NCBI RefSeq assembly: GCF_000003605.2
Contig: NW_003146809.1
Span: 1 to 33,996 of the forward strand
Reading direction: 5' to 3'
Length of the DNA: 33,996 nt
Source of the DNA: Saccoglossus kowalevskii
Lineage: Eukaryota > Hemichordata > Enteropneusta > Harrimaniidae
A program made the position numbers and the translations under genes. Below the pieces are notes generated by a model. That model did no database searches. It saw only the letters and a list, made by a program, of their open reading frames with translations, and was not told where the DNA came from. Positions 21,001 through 29,811 of this stretch are shown here, piece by piece (the stretch's first letter is position 1; every line of letters begins with the position of its first letter).

Positions 21001-24000
21001 CATTTAATTAATTTAACACATATCCCACGTCTTACTCGTCACTAGCTTGTTTTGTTACCCTTAGGAGGCGTACCTTATCTCACTGGTTTTAAGCATAGCC
21101 CGTCATTGGTTGGATAATATTATCTTACTTGTTCCACGAATTTCTTAGGGCTATAGGTTTCACACTACATTTAAGGGCAATCTTTATTAGCTCTCGCTCT
21201 TACGGTTCCCTACCAAATCTACCAAACTGACAGATTTCAAGGAAATCAAGATCACAAAACGTTATACTTACAATTTACAAAAATGTTTAACATGAATATA
21301 TTATTAGTGAAAATATGTTACGGGGTATCATACTTACCTAATATGGAAATCAAATATCCTCTTATAGGAGTGAAATGAACTAAGGTTGAAACGAAATATG
21401 CTAATATAAAAATGAAATGATCTATTAAACATCATGGTCTATATATCTTACTCGTATTGACGTCTCATATATAGTGTATACGTCATTTGTTTCGTTTGGT
21501 TCTTGTAAATTGTTTTGTCGATAGACGTCAATCGTATGTTATTGCGTTCTTGACTTCACTTTTGTTGACTAAAGTAAAGTTGTGTACGTTTTATAAAGCT
21601 TTTAAACAGTGGCGAGAAACCTACAATGGTTCAATTATAATCACAGTATACCCAGGGTATTGTTTTAGAGTCAATATTATCTTCCTCGCCCCAAAGTGTT
21701 TCCATCAGTAGTGAAGTACTATATCACAATACTGCTTAAGTACTGCCTGGGGGAGATATCATCGCATTGCCAGTGTACATATATGACATCACAATTACGT
21801 GTGTAGTCTGATTGCACTAATATGACACTAAAACAAAATAACACGAAATGAATAATTTCACAATAATGCTAAATATTGTGTTTGTACGTGTGTCAAAAAA
21901 CAAAACCTCGCTAGATAGTACTTCGAATTTAACGCTGGCCGTTATGATTAAGGTAGCAATACGAGTTAGATGACAATTTTGATTGAATACCAATATATAT
22001 GTATAATCCCATTCTAAATCTTTATTTACCACATATACTTTAGATAGAAAGACAGGTAGCAGGGGCGTATTCGACCATATGAGGTAATCACTTATTAAGT
22101 GTTAAGACTATTTGCCGGGTCCTGCGTTTACCAGGTAAGCCTTCCGGGAATTAAAAACAACTGATATATTTTAGTTCTATTTCATCATGTAAAAAATACA
22201 AGTAAGTGGCAATTTCTATTATAAATATCACCAACAAATACACCCCACTATATCATATGATGTAATCCATGACAATAAATTCCAATTATCTGATTGGGCA
22301 ATGCAAGCTGATTAAATTTAGCCAATCTCAAAATGCTTCTGTGACAAAACATTTCTGTGACACCTTGGTTTGAAATGATGGATTCACAAATCAGTTAAAA
22401 TGATTGTGTTCGTGTAATGGAGCAGCGTATATACGCGATGCACTTTCAAAATCTCCAATCTAAACTTGTTCCTCACACGCGCGTTTATTTTCCCTAAGAT
22501 TCGTGGCAATTTCACACAGAATTTATAAAGGCCGAGAACTGAACTTTAACTCCATGTATTTACGAATAATATAAGCAATTCAGTAAACGTGGTTAAACGG
22601 TGTACTTGAAATAGCGACCCTGTATACAAAGGAGGTGAGGAGGTGGATGTGAGTACGTTCTCAAAATTTAAGTTTCTAATTTGTGTTTATATTACATTCA
22701 ACTTTGGAATGGATATATTTTCGAGGATGTTATGACTCTACAATAAAGTTTATTTTTTATCCATGTAATAATCTTAATAAATCTTAATGAATATGATATA
22801 TGATATTCTCCATGTGTCCTAAATATATTTGTGTATTTTCCAACTGTACTGGATTTGATGATAATTGCTATAATGTAATACAACGGGCAACAGAGTAAAA
22901 CATTTAAACAATTCATTTTGTAAAACGATATTCCAGAGATAAGATATACTTCTTTCAACTCAGACAAGTGAATTTGTTGTATTAAAAAGAATTATAGAAA
23001 ATTGTATTATCATTGTAATCAATACCAAAAGAGATATTCTCAAATCCAATTCATGTCTTATTTGTTCTTGAATCTAAATTCGTAACGTGTAGTAATGTAC
23101 ATGTAAATCCATTAACGGCAACGACTTAAACACTGATTAAAGGATTATGGTAATATATAATTTACAAAGTGGTAGATTAAACGTCAAATGCTTTCCCGAT
23201 TGATGTGTTGAATACTGAAATGCCTCCACACACAGCGTGAGTACAGTTTTGGAAATACCCAAGGGTGCTACAATGAACGATATCATGCGTGTCACGTTCG
23301 AAGATGAATGTATTTGTCCAAAAGCAAAAGCACATGCATTTAATAACTGTTTAAGAACACTATGCTGTTATTCAGAACCGAGGAAATTCAATTCCATATG
23401 TTTAAACTCCATCCATAAACTAAACTCGCCAAAGTGAGGCCCATTGCAATTGTCATACAACATAGGCGATAATAAAAAGTGTTGAATATTTTGAATTATA
23501 TGGTTGCGTTTACCTTGGTGCATGTTTTTTTCAAACGTATTAGTCACAAATTTATTTACACCTAATTCAATAAAAATATTACAAAGAGTCAATCGCATAA
23601 TATGACACCTGTATTAATTCTATCGTTTTACATCGAGTTCCGTCACATTATTCGTCAAGTCATGTATATTTTCCGGTAGCTAAATTCTTTACCATGAAAT
23701 CAAACAAGATATACTGTAAACATCGCAAGCCACGTGTCTGCATTCAATGTAAGCGGGTAACCCATTTGCTCAATAATATAACCTTGTTTACGGACATTGT
23801 TTGATCTCATAACATAATTCAATCGAGTAAATATGTTATACATAGTTTAGAACATATGGTTTCCATCAGAACATACTCAGCTGCATCAGTAAGGAGTAAT
23901 GTACATGCCCCAAGATAGGGATGTGCCTGTGTTATTTTTTTACAGTTCAAACAAACGTAACGGCACACACACAAATCTATAATAATACTAGATAATTAAC

Positions 24001-24676
24001 ATATTGGAATGAATCATTCACTTCCCCAATTCTGCATTAGCATTATTATTACATTACAAATATGTGACGTATTTACTCGAGTTATATAACTTCGCTAAAA
24101 TTATAGCTGCAAGGCCATTCAAGTAATTTACAGTAGATGTCACATTTCTCAATGCAGCAAATGCAATTTCTGATCCGGGTCAATTACCTCACGTGTATTG
24201 AGGAGCACACAACCCTAGTACGTTCTCTAATCAAGTTCTTAATATAAATAATACAACGCATACATCATTTTACGTACCTCTTGTACTAATGGAGCTGTCA
24301 CGGATACCGCCGGGATATGCAGGGACTCGGCAAGCTTTGGAATATACGAAGAACCAGGAAATACCGAACCAATGTCCCACTGGCGTGTGTTCTGCTCGTC
24401 GACGGAGTATATCAAACCGCTAAGATTGTGAAGGCATATTTTGTTCTTTAAATGTTGTATAGTTTGATAAGGACTACCAGATGACAACTGTATTGGAACC
24501 ATGTGCATTATAATTCCGCCTTTGTCAGTATCAACGACGTACCTTCTATGCCGACGATCAACGTACAACGTGTCTTGCGTGAGAGCGTGAATGACACCAA
24601 TTCGGACGTGCGCGCCGATTTTGTCCATGAGAATGCACAGCAGAACGAGCCGGGTGATATTGAAGTTTTTATCCAT
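9033..24676 (-). CDS. GRIN2-like: NMDA-type ionotropic glutamate receptor subunit, GluN2-like, complete 11-exon gene
   Basis: Eleven exons with GT-AG junctions and matching phases join into 2919 nt, giving 972 residues and a TGA stop. Domains in order: signal peptide (about 1-22), amino-terminal domain (23-about 375), S1 (about 410-540), M1 (about 550-572), pore loop M2 (about 592-611), M3 (about 622-646), S2 (about 662-795), M4 (about 806-832) and cytoplasmic tail (about 835-972). Family marks are the S1 start RIITVEETPFV, cysteines C449-C450, DFSVPF at 518-523, pore NN at 606-607, FIYDA at 720-724 and the C737/C791 pair. The protein should be a plasma-membrane, ligand-gated cation channel subunit that works in a heterotetramer, normally with GluN1. 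The NN pair, SFTFG entry to M2 and VPF-TSGVSV stretch favour GluN2 over GluN1 or GluN3. Divergent at the M3 gate and ligand pocket, so agonist and gating may differ. Start ATG has A at -3 and G at +4. Non-coding 5' exons, if any, are not seen. Confidence 0.93.
9226..9841 (-). other. Receptor intron 10
   Basis: 616 nt between tail exons 10 and 11. No repeat or coding segment recognised. Confidence 0.75.
9842..9996 (-). CDS. GRIN2-like: Receptor exon 10: proximal cytoplasmic tail (residues 858-909)
   Basis: The acceptor TATTTTGCAG and donor GAAAACTG|GTAATT give 51 codons plus 2 nt, fitting exon 9 (phase 0) and exon 11 exactly. The product has a cysteine cluster (TCCEEC) close to the membrane, which might be palmitoylated, then a charged stretch (LEDTYKRIRELENLI) with coiled-coil character. 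The 5' end of this exon is repeated beyond an assembly gap, at 10124-10136. Confidence 0.82.
9984..10214. repeat. Direct duplication flanking the assembly gap
   Basis: Positions 9984-10073 and 10124-10214 are almost identical (both TTTTGGTAAACGTCTGC through a TA run to GTTAAAGCA-CGTA; they differ by a base near the end of the TA run and a one-base insertion). Each copy includes the 3' splice site and first 13 nt of exon 10. Most likely an overlap between contigs that was not merged, or two alleles placed in tandem. Confidence 0.85.
10074..10123. other. Assembly gap (50 N)
   Basis: Exactly 50 undetermined bases inside receptor intron 9, directly next to exon 10. The round number suggests a placeholder length. 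Confidence 0.99.
10690..10858 (+). repeat. Left arm of intron 9 inverted repeat
   Basis: Pairs with 11817-11979. It has GGTTTCAAGT near 10801, where the other arm is six bases shorter. Confidence 0.7.
11016..11198 (+). CDS. Unidentified open frame inside the fold-back element
   Basis: Sixty codons with ordinary protein-like composition (VKADDRRKLLKASKKTLACQ, then EVVTVIGEILDPLL). I do not recognise a family. It lies between the left arm and the helicase fragment, on the opposite strand, and could be another captured exon piece or chance. No splice partner or start context supports independent expression. Confidence 0.2.
   Translation: MCGLDIVKADDRRKLLKASKKTLACQEIEVVTVIGEILDPLLQTKDAWRSCSRKVTAIAK
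11365..11535 (-). pseudogene. RecQ-like DNA helicase N-terminal fragment
   Basis: The frame from 11535 encodes ALKVLGYQSLRGYHREVV, the Q-motif region of RecQ-type helicases, then GRDVFVSAPTGSEKSLTFE, matching helicase motif I (Walker A, usually PTGxGKS). The second glycine of the loop is Glu here (GSEKS), which would be expected to break nucleotide binding. Homology appears to stop after about residue 57; the rest of the open frame to 11185 reads as non-homologous sequence, and no DEAH box is seen. It lies antisense to nothing known, on the same strand as the receptor, inside the fold-back element. A captured, dead gene fragment is the best reading. Confidence 0.6.
11625..11662. repeat. 38-bp perfect palindrome
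   Basis: Two 19-bp arms with no loop, centred on AGCT at 11642-11645; the left arm reads ATCCATGGAGGTAGAAAAG. It sits inside the fold-back element, just upstream (minus strand) of the helicase fragment. Confidence 0.9.
11817..11979 (-). repeat. Right arm of intron 9 inverted repeat
   Basis: Pairs with 10690-10858. Read on the minus strand it has an open frame containing KFMKNKYKLRKRG, and in another frame SQQTCHQCKRP with a CxxC pair; neither could be assigned to a family. Confidence 0.7.
12852..13096 (-). CDS. GRIN2-like: Receptor exon 9: end of S2 and M4 helix (residues 776-857)
   Basis: The acceptor is CGTGACAG and the donor GCC|GTAAGT, phase 0. It encodes FLNILREKWI and C791 (disulfide partner of C737), then a basic stretch KRTRRSEEDN, and M4 from about 806 to 832 beginning SSQVAGAFLFLAGG, comparable to IDNMAGVFYMLGA in GluN2. 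The membrane exit is YKNLKTWFVSVF. Confidence 0.94.
13097..13692 (-). other. Receptor intron 8
   Basis: 596 nt. Nothing recognised beyond ordinary AT-rich sequence; the minus-strand frame at 13075-13314 has no known motif. Confidence 0.7.
13693..13874 (-). CDS. GRIN2-like: Receptor exon 8: S2 core (residues 715-776)
   Basis: The acceptor is TTGTTCCAG and the donor GATAACG|GTAGGA; read-through past the donor reaches a stop. It encodes LDVFIYDAMV with D723 at the amino-group-binding aspartate position (GluN2A D731), C737 of the conserved S2 disulfide, and FAMTGYAIAFPKSSPW, matching FASTGYGIAIQKDSGW of GluN2. Intron 7 before it is only 104 nt. Confidence 0.95.
13979..14139 (-). CDS. GRIN2-like: Receptor exon 7: start of ligand-binding S2 (residues 662-715)
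   Basis: There is no Met-started frame of useful length. The acceptor is ATCGATAG and the donor TCTGG|GTAAGA. It encodes LQNPHQ, then KFATVQSTNTES and PRMHQYM, aligning without gaps with the GluN2 stretch RFGTVPNGSTER and MHAYM. N681 and T682 occupy the positions of the glutamate-contacting Ser-Thr pair. Confidence 0.92.
14140..14659 (-). other. Receptor intron 6
   Basis: 520 nt between exons 6 and 7. About a third of it is the TTAA-flanked MITE next to the 5' splice site. Confidence 0.8.
14483..14647. mobile_element. MITE with TTAA target duplication
   Basis: The 165-bp block starts TTAAAGCGGGAGG and ends CCCCCGCTTTAA. Terminal inverted repeats of about 10 bp are exact (TTAAAGCGGG) and continue imperfectly through GTCA and GCGCACGCG-like sequence. 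TTAA at both ends fits piggyBac- or Kolobok-type insertion. It is distinctly GC-richer than the intron. It ends only 12 nt from the exon 6 donor. Confidence 0.65.
14660..14880 (-). CDS. GRIN2-like: Receptor exon 6: pore loop M2 and gate helix M3 (residues 588-661)
   Basis: The acceptor is GGTTTCACAG, chosen over the later CTAG because it restores phase and gives ASSFTFG, matching the GluN2 entry to M2. The pore tip reads WAINTNNSLP, keeping both asparagines of the N and N+1 sites (606-607). M3 ends LYTANLTAHMI where the family has SYTANLAAFMI. The donor is CCAAAG|GTAAAG, phase 0; a MITE begins 12 nt further on. Confidence 0.95.
14918..15006. repeat. TA dinucleotide microsatellite
   Basis: 89 nt of uninterrupted TA within the 178-nt intron 5, between the M1 exon and the pore/M3 exon. 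The tyrosine-isoleucine frame across it is an artefact. Confidence 0.98.
15059..15184 (-). CDS. GRIN2-like: Receptor exon 5: M1 transmembrane helix (residues 546-588)
   Basis: The exon is 126 nt. The acceptor is GGTTCAG and the donor GAGGG|GTAAGT. It encodes DPFHFLVWIM and a hydrophobic helix followed by FFVEWVSPTGYARKL, which corresponds to the M1 end FEYFSPVGYNR of GluN2. The plus-strand frame across this exon is a shadow. Confidence 0.93.
15185..16582 (-). other. Receptor intron 4
   Basis: 1398 nt between the S1 and M1 exons. No coding or mobile sequence recognised; the minus-strand frame at 15607-15795 has no known motif. Confidence 0.7.
16583..16890 (-). CDS. GRIN2-like: Receptor exon 4: ligand-binding S1 core (residues 444-545)
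   Basis: The acceptor is TATTGCAG and the donor TATG|GTGAGA. It carries RCCGGFAVDLL (CC for the NMDA loop-1 disulfides), the glycine- and tryptophan-rich RWNGAVGEL, and VGGMKMSSQRTEVLDFSVPF at 504-523. R513 aligns with the invariant carboxylate-binding arginine (GluN2A R518). The residues aligned with GluN2A S511 and T513 are G506 and K508, which is unusual. Confidence 0.95.
17116..17330 (-). CDS. GRIN2-like: Receptor exon 3: linker and start of ligand-binding S1 (residues 372-443)
   Basis: There is no Met-started frame of useful length here. The acceptor is TTATTATTAG; the exon begins VGTWKKG and continues through RLRIITVEETPFV, the hallmark first strand of the S1 lobe in NMDA subunits. Cysteines in GCNNGILC belong to loop 1, which is shorter than in vertebrate GluN2. 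The donor is TATGG|GTATGT, splitting a glycine codon. Confidence 0.92.
17331..18264 (-). other. Receptor intron 2
   Basis: 934 nt. The read-through from exon 2 stops near 18220. A plus-strand frame at 17915-18202 has no recognisable motif. Confidence 0.7.
18265..18978 (-). CDS. GRIN2-like: Receptor exon 2: bulk of amino-terminal domain (residues 134-371)
   Basis: The acceptor TTTTTTTATAG precedes KHGGTDAPGM, so the exon begins upstream of the first Met in the open frame. The donor is CAG|GTAGTT after SYNVKQ. The frame runs on past the donor to a stop near 18220, but the splice joins NVKQ to VGTWKKG of exon 3, the expected motif at the end of this domain. It contains the second lobe of the clamshell (LNFLEYFHWYHLTLV) and N-glycosylation sequons such as NNT, NRT and NRS. 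Overlapping plus-strand frames are shadows. Confidence 0.92.
18979..24277 (-). other. Receptor intron 1, 5.3 kb
   Basis: The largest intron, splitting the amino-terminal domain after residue 133 at phase 0. It contains a G-rich run (about 19702-19718), a poly-A tract (20579-20594) and a bulged hairpin (20339-20370, AGCTGA-TTTGT against ACAAAT-CGTCAGCT). Several open frames here (for example 20785-21045 and 22698-22967) have low-complexity, AT-driven composition and no family match that I can see. Confidence 0.7.
24278..24676 (-). CDS. GRIN2-like: Receptor exon 1: signal peptide and first part of amino-terminal domain (residues 1-133)
   Basis: The open frame starts at ATG 24676 in good initiation context. 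Residues 1-22 have a hydrophobic core (LVLLCILM) ending at GA, as in a signal peptide. The rest fits the first lobe of an NMDA-receptor amino-terminal domain: VRIGVIHAL strand, then KICLHNLSGLIYS with the cysteine usually disulfide-bonded in this domain. The donor is GAG|GTACGT, phase 0. Confidence 0.88.
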
Positions 24677-27600
24677 GCTGTATGTTGTGACTGGCTATAT
24701 GAAAATCACGTGAACTTACGTCATACTACTGCCTGATCGTATCCAGCTGTGGGTCTGTATATTACCATCTGCCTAGTAAATATATGGGTCGTCACATAAG
24801 TCAGTACGTTGAAGAAGTTATGTCGCTTGGTCTCACACAGAAAAGAAACTGAACTGATACATTAATTGTGTATTTATTTTCCTCTTTTTGTTGTTGTATA
24901 TTTCAAGCGAGAAAAGATATCAATTATACGCATCAGTGGTCAGGACAAACTGAAACAAAGACACAATTCTCAGGTGACTGGAGAAATGAATTAATGGTCT
25001 AGAAGATAGTTTCCTAAATATCAACCAATGAAATGCGGCGTGAAATTAACAATCTGATACTTACTCACGCGCCTGTTCACAATAGATTAGGTAAGCTATG
25101 TCATAAGTCACGGGCAACCTGTAGGATGTGTGCTGCAACTGTGTGTTATTCGGACGAAATACTTTACTAAATCAATTTCGTGTAAAAATCATGATAGACT
25201 TAGTTGGAAGTTTTCAATTCACTCAGTGGGATATACAGAGTGAGGTTTATTGTGCCATTCAATACTGGCAATTTAATGAGTATACGTTCGATAGTTCATG
25301 CCATTTTGCGTGAAGCTATTACTTATATTTATCACGGAGACAGTTGCCTCCCCGATCTCTAATAAACCAGTAATTGTCATCATACGTCAAGTGTAATGAC
25401 ACATCAAGTACGGTTATGTTTTCAAATGATTACTTACCGATTGACGAGTGTTACACCTTTGGGAGAAGTGGTATACTTGCTTCAGTAGTGCGGTGACTAT
25501 GGCATGCATATCTTTAAATAAGCATGGAAGACCAGAGAACACCGCCTTGATACGTGTCGTACGTCAATGCTAGGCGACACTGATGTGTGCACTATCCAAA
25601 CATCTTTCCATGTATATGTCACATCATTGTTTATGTGTTTGTCATCATTAAATGTCAGTAAACATAATGAATTCTGCCCAGAAGACTTGCTGCTCGGCAA
25701 TTCATTTTTGGAAATACCTTTTAACACTATATATATATTACTGTGCTTGTATGTGACATATTTGTATAGTTTGAAAAAAGCAGGTAAACTCACAGTTGTT
25801 TCGGATAAAACGGCTGACAATGGTTGTGCTGAATAGTCAGATTCCCGTGATCGTGTTCGTCTCTTTGCCGATGATGCTGTTCTCCAGTAACTGTATTACT
25901 CAAGTGCGGTCCATCAGAAAATAATGTAATTAACGTACACGTTCCAATATTATTATAAGGATACTATGAGGTGTAAAGCACTCGTAACAATTAACTAGGG
26001 ACCCGCGGTCAGGAGAGTTGCGTGTTTTCAAGCATTCTAGAAATCATTAACATAATAATGAGATGCCTAATGATACTCAAACTCGTTCAATAATTCTCAA
26101 TTTCAGTCTCATGACTCATTACCGCCAGAATACGACATAATGACATTTAATCATATAATCATACGGGATCCTCACTAAATGAGAACTTTAATTTGCCATC
26201 ACGTGGGAGTAGGAAATAACGTCCACGTCAACATCACACAACTTACCAAGATAAAAAGAGAGTTCTAATTAGTAGTCTACCTCCGAAATATACGTAAGCA
26301 ATAACAATATTATATCATTTTCTATGCTAAGTTTCTATTAATTATGTTGTTACATAACTTAAAAAAATACTATTATTTTAAGTCAAAAATCATGCACGTG
26401 GGAGAACTGGCGCAGGCATATTACGGTATTGGCACTATCCACAGTCACATTTTATCAGCGGTCGACACATTACGACACAGTAATGTATCGCAATGATTCA
26501 CGGGATTGATTAGTCTGCCACCTTCGCTGACCTTAGACAATTTACTATGACGATTTATGTAGATAATAATTTCCCCGTCATTCATTTAATTTTGTTATAA
26601 TACCCAATTTATTAATTTCCTGAATTAATGATAAGCTCAACATAAATTGCTGGGACTGGTGGCCATTTTTAATTTGCAAATTGCGAATTGCGATTGTCAG
26701 GGTATTTTTAACCCTGGTTTGATTTCATATAAACAAAGAAAAAAATGTAAGCTTTAACGCATCTATATCTGACTTATTTATGTTTAATTTGCTGTTTTCT
26801 TGTTCAACCACACTTGCATTCCGTTTTAAACGTTCCAAGACTTGTTAAGCTTAGTGTATTTGGCCTCTTTTCCTATTTCAAATTTCGAGAAAGGACTTAC
26901 TATATGCCTCTACAAATTTGAAAAAAAAAATCCAAAAATATAATATATCTATAAATGTTTGGGCAGTGGGTTTAAAGGTTAAGAGACTATTATTTGCATA
27001 CTTGTTTTCATTGTGACTAAAAAATGACTACAAAAAGATCCAGGAATGTATATAATTTTGGAATCGCCAGACTTCAAGCTTTATAAGCTACGACGTTACT
27101 CAATCAAAAAATACTTTTTCTGTAAAAAAAAAATAATTACGCATTTATGCCAGTGATAAGAAGTTTCCTTTTCATATTTCCTAGTTGTTCAATAGTCTGG
27201 TAAATTGAATGTGTCTTGTCAGTTTTATTCAACCAATACGTTTTAATAAGTAATGTGCTGAATTTAATTCCGTTTTAGTCACATTGCCCCAACTCAAACC
27301 ACAATACGTTGGTAAATAATCCACGTAATAGTTTGTTAGAACTTATTCAAGTTCCTCTCATTGTCACCTTAAAGCTGTGAAAATTTGGTGTTAATCCGAC
27401 AACAATAACTTTACTTTATTTTTTGTTAAAGACAAAAACTTTTTTGGAAAAAATAAACTCCGTAAAAACGTCCATGAAGTCACAGCAAAGATGTTCAAGC
27501 TTGTTTATCGGCACAATCGAGTTGTTTTCCCTTCAAGGTCTGTTTTAACATGTGTATGGGCAACCAAATGTGTAAGGCTATAGGAAACCAAAAAATAGAA

Positions 27601-28220
27601 TAGGATAGCTATAATTCGATAAAATCGGCAGATGAGAACACTAAAATCAATGATTTTTTTGCAGAGGCTGTGTGACCTTGTGTCTCACACATTCATATGC
27701 AAATGACAAACAGAAGCGAAGACAAACCACTCATTGACAAGGGTTTGTCTGCGAGAAAGCTCCTGATAACACGTTCTAACATTGCTTTGTCTTGAGGTAA
27801 TCTTTGAAACTTATAGGCACATGCATTAAACCTGTGTTGTAGATTTTGGAAAACACTACTGAGGCTGCCTTGCTTCCCTTCAGAAAATCAACATTTTAAC
27901 CAACTTACATGACATTCTATGTTATGTTGACTTTATCTTATGAAATTTTATAGTGCATTTCATCAATCGTAATTTTCAACACAAATAATAGTCTCGCTAC
28001 CTTAAGTCAAATGATATCTTCTGACTCATACAAAAATAGTTTCCACTGTATATTGTCTCACAATGTGGCATTTGTATTATATCTCGAATCGGACTTTCTC
28101 TTCCAGAATGATTCATCTAACGTGGGATTTATAGAAATGAATCTGTCCAAGTCATCAATAACTCTCGTAATACACATAATTACAGAGTAGTGCTGTAATG
28201 CTATGGAGAATTAAAAATGC

Positions 28221-29515
28221 TTGGAATGAAACCACTCTTTTTCATATTCGGGAAAAATATATCTAGATTAAGTAATCTCTGAGAAAAAACAATATATATA
28301 TCTGAAGACATACATATTAATGAAATATAACCACTTGTTGATTGAAAGTGCTGAAAACAAGCGATAACAATATTCAAATGCCGAATCATAATAATTGATT
28401 TACACACAACTAATAACTCAACCGAAATATAAAATTACTAAACAACACTGCACTGTAGCAATAAACCCAATCAGAAATAGATGTATAGACATAAGGGTTC
28501 ATGGCAATAGGTTTTTCGAATATATCAATCCGAATATTACTCTAGTATAGTGGGCGACATGTAGTAAACATTTCGAGGTTCTAGATTTAAACATATTAAA
28601 AAAGCCGGTATAAATGATTGTTTATGTTTTAAAATAGGCATTTTCTAGGTTTTGGAAATTTTAGGCTCTTGAGTTTTCTTTGTATTTAAATATCAACATA
28701 TGATAGGTATTGGTGTTTTTCTCATCAAAACATCGTCTTGATCATATTTTGTTCTCAGAAAAAAAAACTCTCAGTGACGTGGCTAACATTACTGCAACAG
28801 AACAACACACTGTCAACAACGCATTGCGCTGTTTTGTAGATGAATAATGTACGAGTTATTTAATTTGAAATTTACTACTTGGGCGTGTGCCAATTTGCAT
28901 AACAATAATTTTTATAATATAATAGTGTTTTAACCATTTTAAGAACGTAATTGTTTTATAGACTTGTACGAGGTTTAAAGACACTTTAAAAGTAATTCTC
29001 TTTACTTTACTGCACATTTGCAGGACTTTATATACACTAAATTTCATGTATCCGATCGAGTCTGACACATTTCCTAAGTCGACCTCCTCTGATATTGATC
29101 ACGCGCCTTGAAAGCGGACCCTCAAGTCACAGAGAGCTACGAAGAAACACGACCTGAAACACGATGTCGCTCATTGTCTTATGGGCCATATTATGTTTCG
29201 TGTTAGATCATGAATGTTCATAAGTTGTTCATTTATGTAGTTCGTGCATATAAGGTTCACCTGTCACATTTACAGCGGCCTCTACCATCAGATAGGACTT
29301 TATATCACAGAAGAGTACTCGTCTGAGGGTTTTATTTTCTACACCCTGTGCAGTATATTGTATCAATTATCCTACATATATTTACTATAAAGTTGTGGAA
29401 AACAAACGATGCTAACAATGAAACCATTTATTTTTATATTCAGGGAGAAAACACAAAGCAGAAAAACTAATTATATGTATATTGTTATCACTGAGAGAAG
29501 GATTTATATAACAAT
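28221..29515. repeat. Pair of diverged similar segments
   Basis: About 28221-28310 and 29413-29515 share AATGAAACCA, a T-rich run, ATATTC-GGGA and CTGAGA in the same order and direction. They look like old copies of one dispersed repeat. Boundaries are approximate. Confidence 0.3.
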
Positions 29516-29736
29516 ATGATATAATGGAATATCGTCCATTATAGACAAGAGCAAGATAACACCTAGCATGTAAGAGAAACCGATTATGTGTTTTCCATAA
29601 TCGCAAACTCACTCATTGAATATATAAATAATGTCTCGAAAAAAAACACTTTCACTTTCAATAATGCTGTTTGGGGGATAAGCGTAATATACAGTTCATC
29701 ATTAATCGTAAATTATGGTTTCTGCAACAGCTCTCA

Positions 29737-29811
29737 AAAGAAATTCGTATGATTATTAAAAAATACAATATTCAAAGAAATTCGTATGATTATTAAAAAA
29801 ATACAATATTC
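29737..29811. repeat. Tandem duplication of a 37-nt unit
   Basis: Copies at 29737-29773 and 29774-29811 differ by one extra A in an A run. The unit begins AAAGAAATTCGTATGATTAT. Such near identity indicates a recent slip or duplication. Confidence 0.9.

Noticed and set aside
24677-24725. A GTAAGT donor-like site just upstream of the receptor start, hinting at a 5' UTR intron
   Set aside because: The nearest acceptors would make an intron of only about 20-40 nt, too short to splice.
24503-24736. Plus-strand open frame of 77 codons
   Set aside because: Antisense shadow of receptor exon 1.
25497-25836. Opposing open frames of about 90-107 codons upstream of the receptor
   Set aside because: No recognisable domain, and the two strands overlap almost fully; consistent with chance in AT-rich DNA.
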